NCBI GenBank assembly: GCA_964551975.1 | Contig: CAZKFI010000006.1 | Location: 1-57,571, forward strand | Reading direction: 5' to 3' | Length of the DNA: 57,571 bases | Source: REEB426 sp964551975 | GTDB taxonomy: Bacteria > Actinomycetota > Actinomycetes > S36-B12 | Shown: one piece after another, positions 32,786 through 41,736 of the stretch | Layout of the letters: every line of letters starts with the position of its first letter | Numbering within the stretch: the stretch's first letter is position 1 | Position numbers and translations under genes: made by a program | Notes under the pieces: model-generated | Seen by the model: only the letters and a program-made list of their open reading frames with translations | Told to the model about the DNA's origin: nothing | Database searches by the model: none

Positions 32786-33913
32786 GTGGTTGCCCCACAG
32801 AATTATCTAGCCCAGATCAAGGTGGTCGGAATTGGTGGCGGTGGAGTCAACGCCATCAACCGAATGATCGAAGTGGGGATCAAGGGCGTTGAATTCATCG
32901 CCATCAACACTGACGCTCAGGCATTGTTGATGAGTGATGCCGACGTCAAGCTCGACATCGGCCGGGAATTAACTCGGGGACTCGGCGCAGGTGCCAATCC
33001 GGAAATCGGCATGCAGGCTGCGGAGGACCACTCAGAGGAAATCGAAGAGGTCCTGCGTGGCGCTGACATGGTGTTCGTCACCGCCGGTGAAGGTGGTGGC
33101 ACCGGCACGGGTGGCGCACCCGTGGTAGCTCGCATTGCACGATCCCTTGGTGCGCTGACGCTCGGCGTAGTGACAAAGCCGTTCGGATTTGAGGGTCGCC
33201 GCCGTGCCGCCCAGGCCGAGATAGGGATCGAGAATCTGCGCCCAGAGGTCGACACGCTCATCGTGGTACCCAACGACCGCCTGCTCTCGCTGGCCGATCG
33301 CAACATCACCATGATTGACGCATTCCGACAGGCAGATCTCGTGCTCTTGCAGGGTGTTGCGGGAATCACCGACCTCATCACAACACCTGGCCTGATCAAC
33401 CTTGATTTCGCGGATGTTAAAAGCGTGATGCAGGGAGCTGGTTCTGCATTGATGGGGATTGGCTCTGCACGCGGGGAAGACCGGGCTGTCGAAGCCGCTG
33501 AGCGGGCGATTACGAGCCCGCTGCTCGAGGCGCGGATCGATGGAGCACATGGCGTGCTGATGTCCATTGCCGGTGGTTCTGATCTCGGACTTTTCGAAGC
33601 GAACGAAGCCGCACGACTGGTCAATGACGTCGCGCACCCGGATGCGAACATCATCTTTGGGGCAGTCATCGATGACACCTTGGGCGATGAGGTGCGCGTG
33701 ACTGTTATCGCTGCCGGCTTCGATGGAGGTCAACTCCCGGCACGCAAGCAGGCTCCCGCTGAGCGGGAGATGCCCAGACGGGTACTCATCGATGAGGACT
33801 CCACTGGCGAGGTGCCGGTTGTACCCACTGCAGGTGCCCGCACGGCACCGCCACGCTCGGTCGCCTTCGATGATCTCTCTGATGATCTGGATATCCCCGA
33901 TTTCCTGAAGTGA
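32786..33913 (+). CDS. ftsZ: cell division GTPase FtsZ
   Basis: A 375-residue tubulin-like GTPase. Seen: GIGGGGVNAINRM, NTDAQAL, the signature GEGGGTGTGGAPVVA (about 101-115), PNDRLL, the T7 loop NLDFADVKSVM, and a C-terminal tail rich in acidic residues ending DDLDIPDFLK, which should bind SepF. It forms the Z ring that scaffolds division. The GTG at 32786 follows GGAAGGGA; the frame extends upstream without a better start. Confidence 0.97.
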   Translation: MVAPQNYLAQIKVVGIGGGGVNAINRMIEVGIKGVEFIAINTDAQALLMSDADVKLDIGRELTRGLGAGANPEIGMQAAEDHSEEIEEVLRGADMVFVTAGEGGGTGTGGAPVVARIARSLGALTLGVVTKPFGFEGRRRAAQAEIGIENLRPEVDTLIVVPNDRLLSLADRNITMIDAFRQADLVLLQGVAGITDLITTPGLINLDFADVKSVMQGAGSALMGIGSARGEDRAVEAAERAITSPLLEARIDGAHGVLMSIAGGSDLGLFEANEAARLVNDVAHPDANIIFGAVIDDTLGDEVRVTVIAAGFDGGQLPARKQAPAEREMPRRVLIDEDSTGEVPVVPTAGARTAPPRSVAFDDLSDDLDIPDFLK

Positions 33914-33953
33914 CCGACTGACGTCACAGAAGGACGCGTGCTGAGTCGAGAAC

Positions 33954-34670
33954 ATGGATCACAACGCGATGCTTGACGTCTACGCAGCCGGCGAGATCGC
34001 GGGCACTGCCTGGACTGCTCGCTGGTTCGTGACCGCCGATGCACCGGCAGCCACCGTGACGGATCACGGTTGCGTCGTCAACGAGGCGGCCCTGGCAGCG
34101 TTGGTCGGTGCGGATCGCCTTGCGGTTACCGGTTCGGTGCACGGTGCTGAGGTCTCACATGTCCTGATGCCTGGTACTGCGACCGGAAGTGACGCCATCA
34201 CTACTGATCGCCCCGGCTTGGCACTGGTCACTCTGGCAGCGGACTGCGTTCCCGTGGTCTTGGCTGGTGTGGACGTGGGTCTGGTAGCGGCTGTGCACTG
34301 TGGGTGGCTCGGGTTGGCATCCGGCGTGGTGCAGCAAAGCGTTGGGGCAATGGTGGAACGGGGAGCATCGGCGATCACTGCTGTTGTCGGCCCGTCGATC
34401 TGCCTTGACTGCTACCCGGTACCAGGTGAACGCCTTGAGCGCGTACGAGAAAGCATCAGTTCCAGTGCCGCTGCTGCGGCCTGCTTTGAGGACCCACCGC
34501 GACTTGGGGTTGGGCTCGGAGTGGTCCAGCAACTGCGCGAAATGGAAGTCGCCCGGATTGAGGTGGTACCAGGCTGTACCGCCGAGGATCCGCGGTTGTT
34601 CACCTATCGCGGGTCGGGAACTGCGGATCGCCATGCGATGGTCATCGTCGGGGCGTCCAATGCTGCCTGA
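33954..34670 (+). CDS. pgeF: peptidoglycan editing factor PgeF (YfiH, multicopper polyphenol oxidoreductase family)
   Basis: A 238-residue protein of the YfiH/DUF152 family. Seen: TGSVHGAEV, TLAADCVPVVLA, AAVHCGWLGLA, the zinc-binding His/Cys/His set, and VVGPSICLDCYPV. YfiH in E. coli removes wrong residues (L-Ser for L-Ala) from peptidoglycan precursors; the position after ftsZ is usual. The start is ATG 33954 (ATG 33969 also possible). The stop overlaps the yggS start by 11 bases. Confidence 0.9.
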   Translation: MDHNAMLDVYAAGEIAGTAWTARWFVTADAPAATVTDHGCVVNEAALAALVGADRLAVTGSVHGAEVSHVLMPGTATGSDAITTDRPGLALVTLAADCVPVVLAGVDVGLVAAVHCGWLGLASGVVQQSVGAMVERGASAITAVVGPSICLDCYPVPGERLERVRESISSSAAAAACFEDPPRLGVGLGVVQQLREMEVARIEVVPGCTAEDPRLFTYRGSGTADRHAMVIVGASNAA

Positions 34671-35442
34671 GCACGAGGCGATCGGGTGGCACGAGCAACG
34701 TCGTGAGGACATCCAAGCCGGCCTGGTCCGTGCCCGTCAGCGAATCTCCCGCGCCTGTGAACTGGCGGGTCGGTCAGCCGATGAGGTCAGCCTGGTCGTT
34801 GTCACCAAGACGTTTCCATCCTCAGATGTCGCGATCCTTGCCGAGCTCGGCTGCCGTGATGTGGGGGAGAACCGGGATCAGGAGGCGCGATCCAAGGTCG
34901 AAGAACTGCAACATTCAGTGGTGGCGAACACGGCTGCGAATCTGCGCTGGCACATGATCGGACAGTTGCAGACGAACAAGGCTCGATCCGTCGCCTCCTG
35001 GGCGGATGTCGTGGAGTCAGTGGATCGCCCAGAACTGGCGATTGCGTTGGACAAGGCGGCTCGGGATGGGGTGGCTCAGAATGGGGCGGCTCGGGATGGG
35101 GCGGCTGCGCTCCAGGTTCTCATTCAGGTCAACCTGGACCCGAGCCCCACACCGGGGCGAGGTGGCGTCATTCCTGAGCAGCTCCCGCAACTCATTGAGG
35201 TGGTGCAGGGGAGTTCGAACCTGCTGCTCCGGGGTCTGATGGGGGTTGCCCCCTTCCCCGGGGACCCGCTGGCTGCGTTTGAGCGCCTCTACGGCCTGTG
35301 GCAGGCCCTGCGAGATCAAATTCCCGCGGCAGACGTGCTCTCTGCGGGTATGAGTGATGATCTCGAGGCTGCGATAGCTGCGGGGGCGACACAGGTTCGG
35401 CTCGGAAGTGCTGTGCTCGGACACCGGGGCAGCGTGGAGTAA
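34660..35442 (+). CDS. yggS: YggS/PLPBP family pyridoxal phosphate homeostasis protein
   Basis: A 260-residue PLP-binding barrel protein. Seen: VVVTKTFP with the PLP-binding Lys, GENRDQEA, WHMIGQLQTNKAR, VESVDRPELA, QVNLDPSPTPGRGG, GLMGVAPF, SAGMSDDLEAAIAAGATQVRLGSAVLG. It buffers PLP levels. It is about 20-30 residues longer than usual owing to a three-copy 15-base in-frame repeat (35058-35102) that adds the AARDG-AQNGA-ARDGA insert after helix KAARDG. It starts inside pgeF. Confidence 0.93.
   Translation: MLPEHEAIGWHEQRREDIQAGLVRARQRISRACELAGRSADEVSLVVVTKTFPSSDVAILAELGCRDVGENRDQEARSKVEELQHSVVANTAANLRWHMIGQLQTNKARSVASWADVVESVDRPELAIALDKAARDGVAQNGAARDGAAALQVLIQVNLDPSPTPGRGGVIPEQLPQLIEVVQGSSNLLLRGLMGVAPFPGDPLAAFERLYGLWQALRDQIPAADVLSAGMSDDLEAAIAAGATQVRLGSAVLGHRGSVE
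35058..35102. repeat. three-copy 15-base in-frame repeat in yggS
   Basis: GGCTCGGGATGGGGT, GGCTCAGAATGGGGC and GGCTCGGGATGGGGC follow each other without spacers. Each copy adds five residues. Confidence 0.8.
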
Positions 35443-35504
35443 CGTCGTGTTCGGTCGGGTCGAGTCGTGCTCCTGACCGGCAAGATTTGGGAGGCTGTGT
35501 CACC

Positions 35505-36155
35505 GTGGGCGCTTTGCGCAGAATGGCCGCATACCTCGGCCTCGTCGAAGAGGACGGGTATGCCGACTATGACGACTATGACGACGATCGCAGCGATGTC
35601 CGGGTGCGCTCCGGTCGGCATGAGCGTGGGCATGAACGTTCCAATGTCGTCGCTACGCGGTACACCTCTCGCCGTAGCGGAGGTCGATTCGATGAATCGA
35701 GTTTCGAGGACGAAGTAGAAGACGACTACGACGATCGCTACGCCCGCCCGGGCGTGCGCATGGTGAGGCCGGACAGGCCATCGGGCCCCGACCGAAGGAC
35801 GGTCCGGTCCTTCCAGGGCGACTCCGACCGGCCACCGCTGCGTCCGGCACCCACGCGCCGGGCGGCCGCGCCGGACTTCTCGCGGATCGAAACGGTTCAT
35901 CCGCGGTCTTACAACGATGCGCGTCCGGTAGGAGAGCAGTTCCGTGACGGAATTCCGGTCATCATGAATCTCAGTGATCTTGATGACCGTGACGCCAAGC
36001 GGATCATCGATTTCGCTGCCGGGCTGGTCTTTGGATTGCGCGGAAGTTTCGAGCGGATCACCCCGCGGGTCTTTCTGCTTTCACCAGTGAACGTTGATGT
36101 TGGGGCCGCTGCTCGCGCTCAGATTGCGCAGGACGACTTCTACAACCAGAGTTGA
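35505..36155 (+). CDS. sepF: cell division protein SepF
   Basis: A 216-residue protein. It has the membrane-binding N-terminal helix (MGALRRMAAYLGLVEEDGY), a long acidic/Arg-rich linker, and the SepF domain at the C-terminus (VHPRSYNDARPVGEQFRDGIPVIMNL, FAAGLVFGLRGSFERI). SepF links FtsZ to the membrane, the role of FtsA, which is absent here as in other actinobacteria. The GTG at 35505 gives the usual start of the helix and is 10 bases after GGGAGG. Confidence 0.94.
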   Translation: MGALRRMAAYLGLVEEDGYADYDDYDDDRSDVRVRSGRHERGHERSNVVATRYTSRRSGGRFDESSFEDEVEDDYDDRYARPGVRMVRPDRPSGPDRRTVRSFQGDSDRPPLRPAPTRRAAAPDFSRIETVHPRSYNDARPVGEQFRDGIPVIMNLSDLDDRDAKRIIDFAAGLVFGLRGSFERITPRVFLLSPVNVDVGAAARAQIAQDDFYNQS

Positions 36156-36238
36156 GGACGCGAGTACTTGGTCGGTGGTCCACTCTCCAAACCTCTCGGA
36201 GGGTCGGGTATGTATACGAACAGTCCTGAGGAGGACGG

Positions 36239-36523
36239 ATGAGCGCAGTCGGTCAGTTGCTAGCCACAGTGCTGTGGCTGTACTGGCTGCTGTTCGTAGT
36301 GCGTCTGGTACTGGATCTGGTTCAGGCCTTTGCCAGAGACTTCCGCCCTCGGGGCCCATTCCTGATCCTCGCTGAGGGTGTGTTCACGCTCACCGATCCG
36401 CCATTGCGACTGCTGCGCCGCTTCATTCCGCCACTTCGCCTTGGCGCAGTGCAGTTCGATATGGCATTCCTTATCGTGCTAGTCGGCCTGCAGATTCTGA
36501 CCCGCCTGGCATTGCTCCTCTAG
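36239..36523 (+). CDS. YggT family membrane protein
   Basis: A 94-residue protein with two membrane helices and the family mark LTDPPLRLLRRFIPP in the connecting loop. Its role is uncertain; its place between sepF and divIVA is conserved in actinobacteria. GAGGAGG precedes the ATG by 4 bases. Confidence 0.93.
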   Translation: MSAVGQLLATVLWLYWLLFVVRLVLDLVQAFARDFRPRGPFLILAEGVFTLTDPPLRLLRRFIPPLRLGAVQFDMAFLIVLVGLQILTRLALLL

Positions 36524-36583
36524 TCACTGCAACGATTGGAGCCGTCACGAGCGGCTATGACCTGATAAGTCGAGGGATAGGCG

Positions 36584-37210
36584 ATGGCTGAATCAGCACG
36601 AGGGAGTTCATCGAGGGAGAGTTCTTCGCGGGACAGTAGGGTGCCGGAAGATGCAATTGGCCGCCCGGCTGCATTGACTCCTGCGGATATTCGCGGTGCC
36701 CAGTTCGGTACCACTCGACTGCGAACCGGCTATGACATGGACGAGGTCGACGCATTTCTCGACTTCATAGAGGAGGGTCTGGCCGTGCTGCTCGCCGAAC
36801 TTCAGCGCGCTCAGGAAGGTGAGGCGCAGTATCGAGCGCAATATGAGCAGTTGCGTGCACGAGTGGGTGCCGGGGCACCGACGACCGTTGTTCGTGCAGA
36901 GTCGCCAGGGGGTCCTGCGTCCACTCAAGAGCAGGCGCAGGCCCTGGCACAGGCCCTGTTGATCAGACAGGCATTGATCGCACAGTTGCGTGAGCACGTG
37001 ACCCAGGTTGAGTCCCAGATCCGTTCTGTCCAAGCCAGCGTGGCTGCTGCCGCACCCAGTGTCCCTGCGCCCGAAGTTCCCGAAGCCGCTGCCATCACTG
37101 CGATTTCAGCGCCAAACAGGGCTGATGCGCAGGCCGAGACACCACCAGGCGCGGACCAAACCCAAGAGATTCCCGTCCAGCAGATTCAGCCGCAGTCCCC
37201 GCGCACCTGA
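36584..37210 (+). CDS. DivIVA/Wag31-like protein
   Basis: A 208-residue protein. A polar tail of 30 residues comes before the DivIVA N-terminal domain (LTPADIRGAQFGTTRLRTGYDMDEVDAFLDFI), which is followed by a coiled coil (about 65-165) and a Pro/Ala/Gln-rich tail. It should bind curved membranes at the poles and guide growth. The N-terminal extension and short coiled coil differ from typical Wag31. It is convergent with ileS: its stop ends one base before the ileS stop, with no visible terminator. Confidence 0.85.
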   Translation: MAESARGSSSRESSSRDSRVPEDAIGRPAALTPADIRGAQFGTTRLRTGYDMDEVDAFLDFIEEGLAVLLAELQRAQEGEAQYRAQYEQLRARVGAGAPTTVVRAESPGGPASTQEQAQALAQALLIRQALIAQLREHVTQVESQIRSVQASVAAAAPSVPAPEVPEAAAITAISAPNRADAQAETPPGADQTQEIPVQQIQPQSPRT

Positions 37211-37211
37211 T

Positions 37212-40200
37212 TCAGCTGGCCTCGTCAATGCGTTGAATCCACACACGCAGCCCGAAGTCCACGAGGTCCACCTCGGTGACTGTCTGGACTGTTGGAGCAG
37301 CAGCCGGTTCTTCGATAGTGAGGGCGAGAACTTCGTCAGCGATATGTGCCTGGTGTTCTTCCATCGCCAAGCGGGCATGATCTGAGTTGGGCGACCACCA
37401 CATCCGGATTCGGTCGGAAACCTCGAATCCCGCCTGCTTGCGCGCTTCCTGAACAGCCCGGATGACCTCCCGCGCCAAACCTGCCCGACGTAGCTCGTCG
37501 GTCAAGGAGAGGTCAAGCGCGATACTGTCACCACCTTCTGCGGCTACGGCCCACCCCGTGCGCGGTGTCTCCGTCACCACCAGATCGGCTTCGGAGATGG
37601 AAACTTCACCAAGTGTTGCGGCGTTAATGCGCGCCTGCCCGGAACTGCGCAGTTCCGCCAGCAGGCTGGTGGCATCGGCATCCGCTATTGCTGAGGCGAC
37701 CTGCTGCGTCTGCTTACCGAATCGCTGTCCCAAGGCTCGGAAGTTCGCCTTGATCGACACATCGACGAGATCTGACTCCTCCGGCGCAAGCGTTGCCACC
37801 TGCACCACATTCAATTCATCACTGACGTGCTCGCGAAGGTCCTGGTCCAGGCCAGCCCAGCCGGGTGCCGAAACCAAGGCTCGGCCCAGCGGTTGGCGAG
37901 TCTTGACGCTACTGGTGGCTCGTGCTGCCCGGCCAAGTTCAACCAGGCGGCGAACCAGTCGCATGTCGTCCTCAAGACGGTCGTCGATGAGCGTTGCATC
38001 AACCTCTGGCCAGCTGCAGAGGTGAACCGATTGCGTTCCCTCTGGTTCGGCGTCGCGGAACAGGTCCTGCCATACCCGATCTGCGATGAACGGAGTGAAG
38101 GGCGCCATGCACAGGGTGATGATTCGCAGCGCCTCGTGGAGTGAGGCTAGAGCTGAAGCATCCCCATCCCAGAATCGCCTCCGCGACCTGCGCACGTACC
38201 AGTTCGATAGGTCATCGATGAACGTAGACAACAGTCGCCCGGCACGCTGCGTGTCGAAATCCTCCAGTGCCCCATCGACATCTCGAGCCAGGCGGTGTGC
38301 TGCCGAGAGCAGCCAGCGATCCAGAACGGGGCGTTGCTGTGGGTCCGGTGCCCCAGACTTCGGATCCCAGTGCGCCAGTCGCCCGTACAGGGATTGAAAG
38401 GCCACGGTATTCCAGTAGGTCAGCAGTGTCTTACGAACGACATCACCGATGGCTGTGTGTCCGACTCGTCTGGCCTGCCAGGGGGAGCCACTAGCAAGCA
38501 TGAACCAACGCACCGCATCTGCACCATGCTCGTTCATGAGGGCAATGGGCTCCAGCACATTGCCCAGGTGCTTGGACATCTTGCGACCCTCTTCATCGAG
38601 AATGTGGCCTAGACATACGACGTTTCGATAGGAGGATTTGTCGAAGACCAAGGTGCCCACCGTCATCAACGTGTAGAACCAGCCGCGCGTCTGATCAATT
38701 GCCTCGCAGATGAAGTCTGCCGGGTACTGCTGCTCGAAAGGCAGCATCGAGGCTCGCTGTTGATGGGGGTATCCCACAGCCGCGAATGGCATGGCGCCGC
38801 TGTCATACCAACAATCGATCACCTCTGGTACACGCGTGGATGGTGCATTGCAGGTTGAACAGGGGACCACGATGTCGTCGACGAATGGTCGATGCGGATC
38901 CAGTTCGGTCAGGTCTATGCCAGCTGCTGCACCGAGTTCGGCGAGAGAGCCGTAGGCGGCGAGATGCCCGGAGGAGCAGCGCCAGATCGGTAGTGGCGTT
39001 CCCCAGTACCGGTTCCGGGAGAGCGCCCAGTCCACGTTGTTCCGGAGCCAGTCTCCGTACCTTCCCCATTGAATGGTGCCCGGAAACCACGAAGTTTGAG
39101 CATTCTGTTCGAGCAGTTGCTCCTTAATGGCCGTGGTCCGGATGTACCAGGACGGTTGTGCGTAGTAAATCAACGGTGTGTGGCAGCGCCAGCAGTGCGG
39201 ATACGCGTGTGGGTAGGGCTCGTGACGGAACAGCTGACCGTTCTGGTTGAGCCGGTCGATGAGTACTGCATCGGCCTTCTTGAAGAAAAGGCCACCGACA
39301 GTTGAGATATCCGCTTCGAAGTGACCATCTGCCGTCACCGGATTGACGACCGGCAATCCGTAACGGCGACAGGTCGCCAAGTCGTCTGCGCCGAACGCTG
39401 GTGCCTGATGAACCAGGCCGGTGCCATCCTCGGTCGTGACGTAGTCGGCGAGTAGCACGCGGTGTGCATCCGGAATATCGACGAACTCAAATGGACGCTG
39501 GTAGCTCAGTCCCTCAAGATCGCGACCGGTGAATCTTGCCAAGACGGTCGCCTCGTTGCCCACTGTTCGTTCCACCAAGTCCTCGGCAATGAGCACCGGC
39601 CGGCCGTCACTGGTCGCCACAAGGACGTAGTCAGCCGATGGTGCAGCGGCAACGGCGGTGTTGGCCACGAGAGTCCATGGTGTGGTGGTCCAGACCAGCA
39701 GGTCAGCGGCACCGTGTTGCTCGATGAAGTCCCTTGAGGTGACAGGGAAGCGAACGTAGACCGATGGGTCCACCACGTCTTCGTACCCCTGCGCAAGTTC
39801 ATGATCTGAAAGGCCAGTACCGCATCGCGGACAGTACGGGGCAACCCGATGGTCTTGGACCAGCAGGCCCTTGTCGAAGATCTGCTTCAGCGACCACCAC
39901 ACGCTCTGGACATAGTCACGATCCATCGTCCAATAGGCACTGTCGAAGTCCACCCAATAGCCCATTCGCCTGGTCATGGCGGTGAACTCGTTTACGTGGC
40001 GCAGGACGGATTCGCGGCAACGCTCGTTGAAAGCGGCCACGCCGTAGGACTCGATGTCCTGCTTGCCGGTGAAACCCAGCTCCTTCTCCACGGCTAGTTC
40101 CACAGGCAGTCCATGGCAATCCCAGCCAGCCTGTCGGGGGACGTATCGCCCTTTCATCGTCCGGTACCGCGGGAACACGTCCTTGAAAACTCGAGCCTCC

Positions 40201-40382
40201 ACATGGTGAGTGCCCGGGGAGCCGTTGGCCGTTGGGGGGCCTTCGTAGAAGATCCACGGAGAACCGTTTCGGGTACGAGCCAGCGACGCCTCGAAGATCC
40301 CTTCGGCCTCCCAGAAATCCAGGATCTGGTGCTCCATGGCGGAAAGATCGATCTGCGCGGGCACCGCCCGGTACATGGTCAC
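37212..40382 (-). CDS. ileS: isoleucyl-tRNA synthetase IleRS
   Basis: A 1056-residue class I synthetase that charges tRNA(Ile). Seen: the HIGH-type motif in PPTANGSPGTHH, with EARVFKDVFPRYRTM, an editing domain, and GRKMSKHLGN (KMSKS motif), and C-terminal anticodon-binding domain. The GTHH form and length fit the actinobacterial/eukaryote-like type 2 IleRS, a class that is often mupirocin-tolerant. The start codon follows AAGGAG. A leader of about 160 bases starts from a promoter near 40550 and may be structured. The 3' end meets divIVA. Confidence 0.96.
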   Translation of the reverse strand: MTMYRAVPAQIDLSAMEHQILDFWEAEGIFEASLARTRNGSPWIFYEGPPTANGSPGTHHVEARVFKDVFPRYRTMKGRYVPRQAGWDCHGLPVELAVEKELGFTGKQDIESYGVAAFNERCRESVLRHVNEFTAMTRRMGYWVDFDSAYWTMDRDYVQSVWWSLKQIFDKGLLVQDHRVAPYCPRCGTGLSDHELAQGYEDVVDPSVYVRFPVTSRDFIEQHGAADLLVWTTTPWTLVANTAVAAAPSADYVLVATSDGRPVLIAEDLVERTVGNEATVLARFTGRDLEGLSYQRPFEFVDIPDAHRVLLADYVTTEDGTGLVHQAPAFGADDLATCRRYGLPVVNPVTADGHFEADISTVGGLFFKKADAVLIDRLNQNGQLFRHEPYPHAYPHCWRCHTPLIYYAQPSWYIRTTAIKEQLLEQNAQTSWFPGTIQWGRYGDWLRNNVDWALSRNRYWGTPLPIWRCSSGHLAAYGSLAELGAAAGIDLTELDPHRPFVDDIVVPCSTCNAPSTRVPEVIDCWYDSGAMPFAAVGYPHQQRASMLPFEQQYPADFICEAIDQTRGWFYTLMTVGTLVFDKSSYRNVVCLGHILDEEGRKMSKHLGNVLEPIALMNEHGADAVRWFMLASGSPWQARRVGHTAIGDVVRKTLLTYWNTVAFQSLYGRLAHWDPKSGAPDPQQRPVLDRWLLSAAHRLARDVDGALEDFDTQRAGRLLSTFIDDLSNWYVRRSRRRFWDGDASALASLHEALRIITLCMAPFTPFIADRVWQDLFRDAEPEGTQSVHLCSWPEVDATLIDDRLEDDMRLVRRLVELGRAARATSSVKTRQPLGRALVSAPGWAGLDQDLREHVSDELNVVQVATLAPEESDLVDVSIKANFRALGQRFGKQTQQVASAIADADATSLLAELRSSGQARINAATLGEVSISEADLVVTETPRTGWAVAAEGGDSIALDLSLTDELRRAGLAREVIRAVQEARKQAGFEVSDRIRMWWSPNSDHARLAMEEHQAHIADEVLALTIEEPAAAPTVQTVTEVDLVDFGLRVWIQRIDEAS

Positions 40383-40668
40383 TCCTTGGTGCTCGGCGGA
40401 TTGCCCTACGGCGGGTTGCCAAACGGAAGTGTGAGGTGCAGCAGGACAAGTAGCGGAAGGATATCTGGACTGCTCACACGGACATTCCCGATCGAATGAC
40501 TAGCCGTAGACCAGACCCGCTTCGACATGCATCAGGCCGGTAGGGCATCTATAGTCCCGCAAGTCTGCACTTGCACATCGTGATCTTCAGATGCAACCCG
40601 GTGTTGACAGCAATGCGTTGATGTCCGAATTCGGGTGTCGGCGCTCGACTAACGGAGGCGAAGAGTCC
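40383..40668. promoter_or_regulatory. ileS/DksA-like divergent promoter and ileS leader
   Basis: No gene is seen in these 286 bases. TATAGA on the reverse strand (40553-40548) and TATAGT on the forward strand (40550-40555) overlap at a TATA core, which could serve as a two-way promoter. On the reverse strand the ileS leader contains a possible stem GTGTGAG / CTCACAC. A TTTGG upstream of the AAGGAG site may pair with CCAA beside it. No canonical T-box core is seen. Confidence 0.4.
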
Positions 40669-41097
40669 ATGGCTGGTACGAGGACCGCCAATGACGTGGT
40701 CGCCAAGCTGGCGGTACGCGACGATGAGCCAGCTTGGACCTCGCAGGAGTTCGAAGAAGTGCAACAGGCCCTGCGTAGCGAGGTGGAGCGGCTGGAGGAG
40801 GAGATCGCGACGGCGGAAGCTGGTCTGGCGGCGCTCATCCAGGATTCTGGTGAGGGGGCCGGCGACGACCAAGCCGATGCTGGCAGCAAGACCTTCGAGC
40901 GTGAACACGAGATGTCCTTGGCCAACAACGCTCGCGACATGCTTGAGCAGGTACATCACGCGCTAGGGCGTTTGGCTGACGGCACCTACGGCATCTGCGA
41001 GGGGTGCTCGCAACCGATAGGCAAGTACCGACTGCAAGCCTTCCCTCGCGCCAGCCTGTGCCTGCCGTGTAAGCAGGCTGAGGAGCGATTCCTGTAA
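40669..41097 (+). CDS. DksA/TraR family C4-zinc-finger protein
   Basis: A 142-residue protein with a coiled-coil hairpin (about 25-90; SQEFEEVQQALRSEVERLEEEIATAE), then FEREHEMSLANNARDMLEQVHHALGRLADGTYGICEGCSQPI and a second C-x-x-C (CLPC), forming a four-Cys zinc finger. Actinobacterial members bind RNA polymerase or act in stress; the exact role is not known. The ATG at 40669 follows GGAGG. It is next to ileS and lspA, as in many actinobacteria. Confidence 0.9.
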   Translation: MAGTRTANDVVAKLAVRDDEPAWTSQEFEEVQQALRSEVERLEEEIATAEAGLAALIQDSGEGAGDDQADAGSKTFEREHEMSLANNARDMLEQVHHALGRLADGTYGICEGCSQPIGKYRLQAFPRASLCLPCKQAEERFL

Positions 41098-41124
41098 CAA
41101 ACCGGTGCGGCGTACAGTGCTGGG

Positions 41125-41736
41125 GTGAGCGATGCGGCCTCGGTAGGCACCAGCACTTCTGCAGGTATGAAGCCCGACAGCGTCCGTCGGCAACGCAATC
41201 GCAGGTGCGTCATCGCACTTGTACTCGTTGCCATGGGTGTGGTGATCGTGGATCAGATCACCAAGGCGTGGGCGGTTGCCACGATGCTGCCGCGAATGTC
41301 GCCAGGTGGGGCTGGGCCAATCGAGGTGGTTGGCAGCATCCTGCAGTTGACCTACGTGGAGAACACCGGGGCTGCGTTCGGGTTGGGCAGCGGCCTGACC
41401 TTGCTCTTCAGCCTGATTGCCCTCGGCGTCGTTATCGCCATCCTGCGGATGGCTGGCCGACTGGGGTCACTGCCATGGGCCATTGCCCTGGGAGGGCTGC
41501 TCGGCGGTGCGGTGGGAAATCTCATTGATCGTCTGACGCGCGAGCCGGGGCCAGGCAGGGGCTTTGTCGTTGACTTCATTGAATTGCCCTACTGGCCGGT
41601 GTTCAACGTTGCCGATATGTGCGTAGTGGGTTCGGCGATCCTGATGGTGGTGCTCTCTGTGAAGGGCATCGACTATCGGGGAACTCCCGCCGCAGCCGAA
41701 TCGCCCACATCCGAACAGTCCACAGACCTCCGGTGA
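41125..41736 (+). CDS. lspA: lipoprotein signal peptidase LspA
   Basis: A 203-residue membrane peptidase with four helices. It has VVDQITKAWA, VENTGAAFGLG, GNLIDRL and the FNVADMCV motif; the two Asp of these last motifs are catalytic. It cleaves lipid-modified prolipoproteins, such as the ones at 3425, 14294 and 17043. The start is GTG 41125. The stop overlaps the pseudouridine synthase start by four bases (GTGA). Confidence 0.96.
   Translation: MSDAASVGTSTSAGMKPDSVRRQRNRRCVIALVLVAMGVVIVDQITKAWAVATMLPRMSPGGAGPIEVVGSILQLTYVENTGAAFGLGSGLTLLFSLIALGVVIAILRMAGRLGSLPWAIALGGLLGGAVGNLIDRLTREPGPGRGFVVDFIELPYWPVFNVADMCVVGSAILMVVLSVKGIDYRGTPAAAESPTSEQSTDLR

Noticed and set aside
40383..40545. Canonical T-box riboswitch before ileS
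   Set aside because: The leader has pairing potential, but no GGTGGNACCGCG-type core is present, and the TGGC it does contain does not fit the discriminator end expected for tRNA(Ile).
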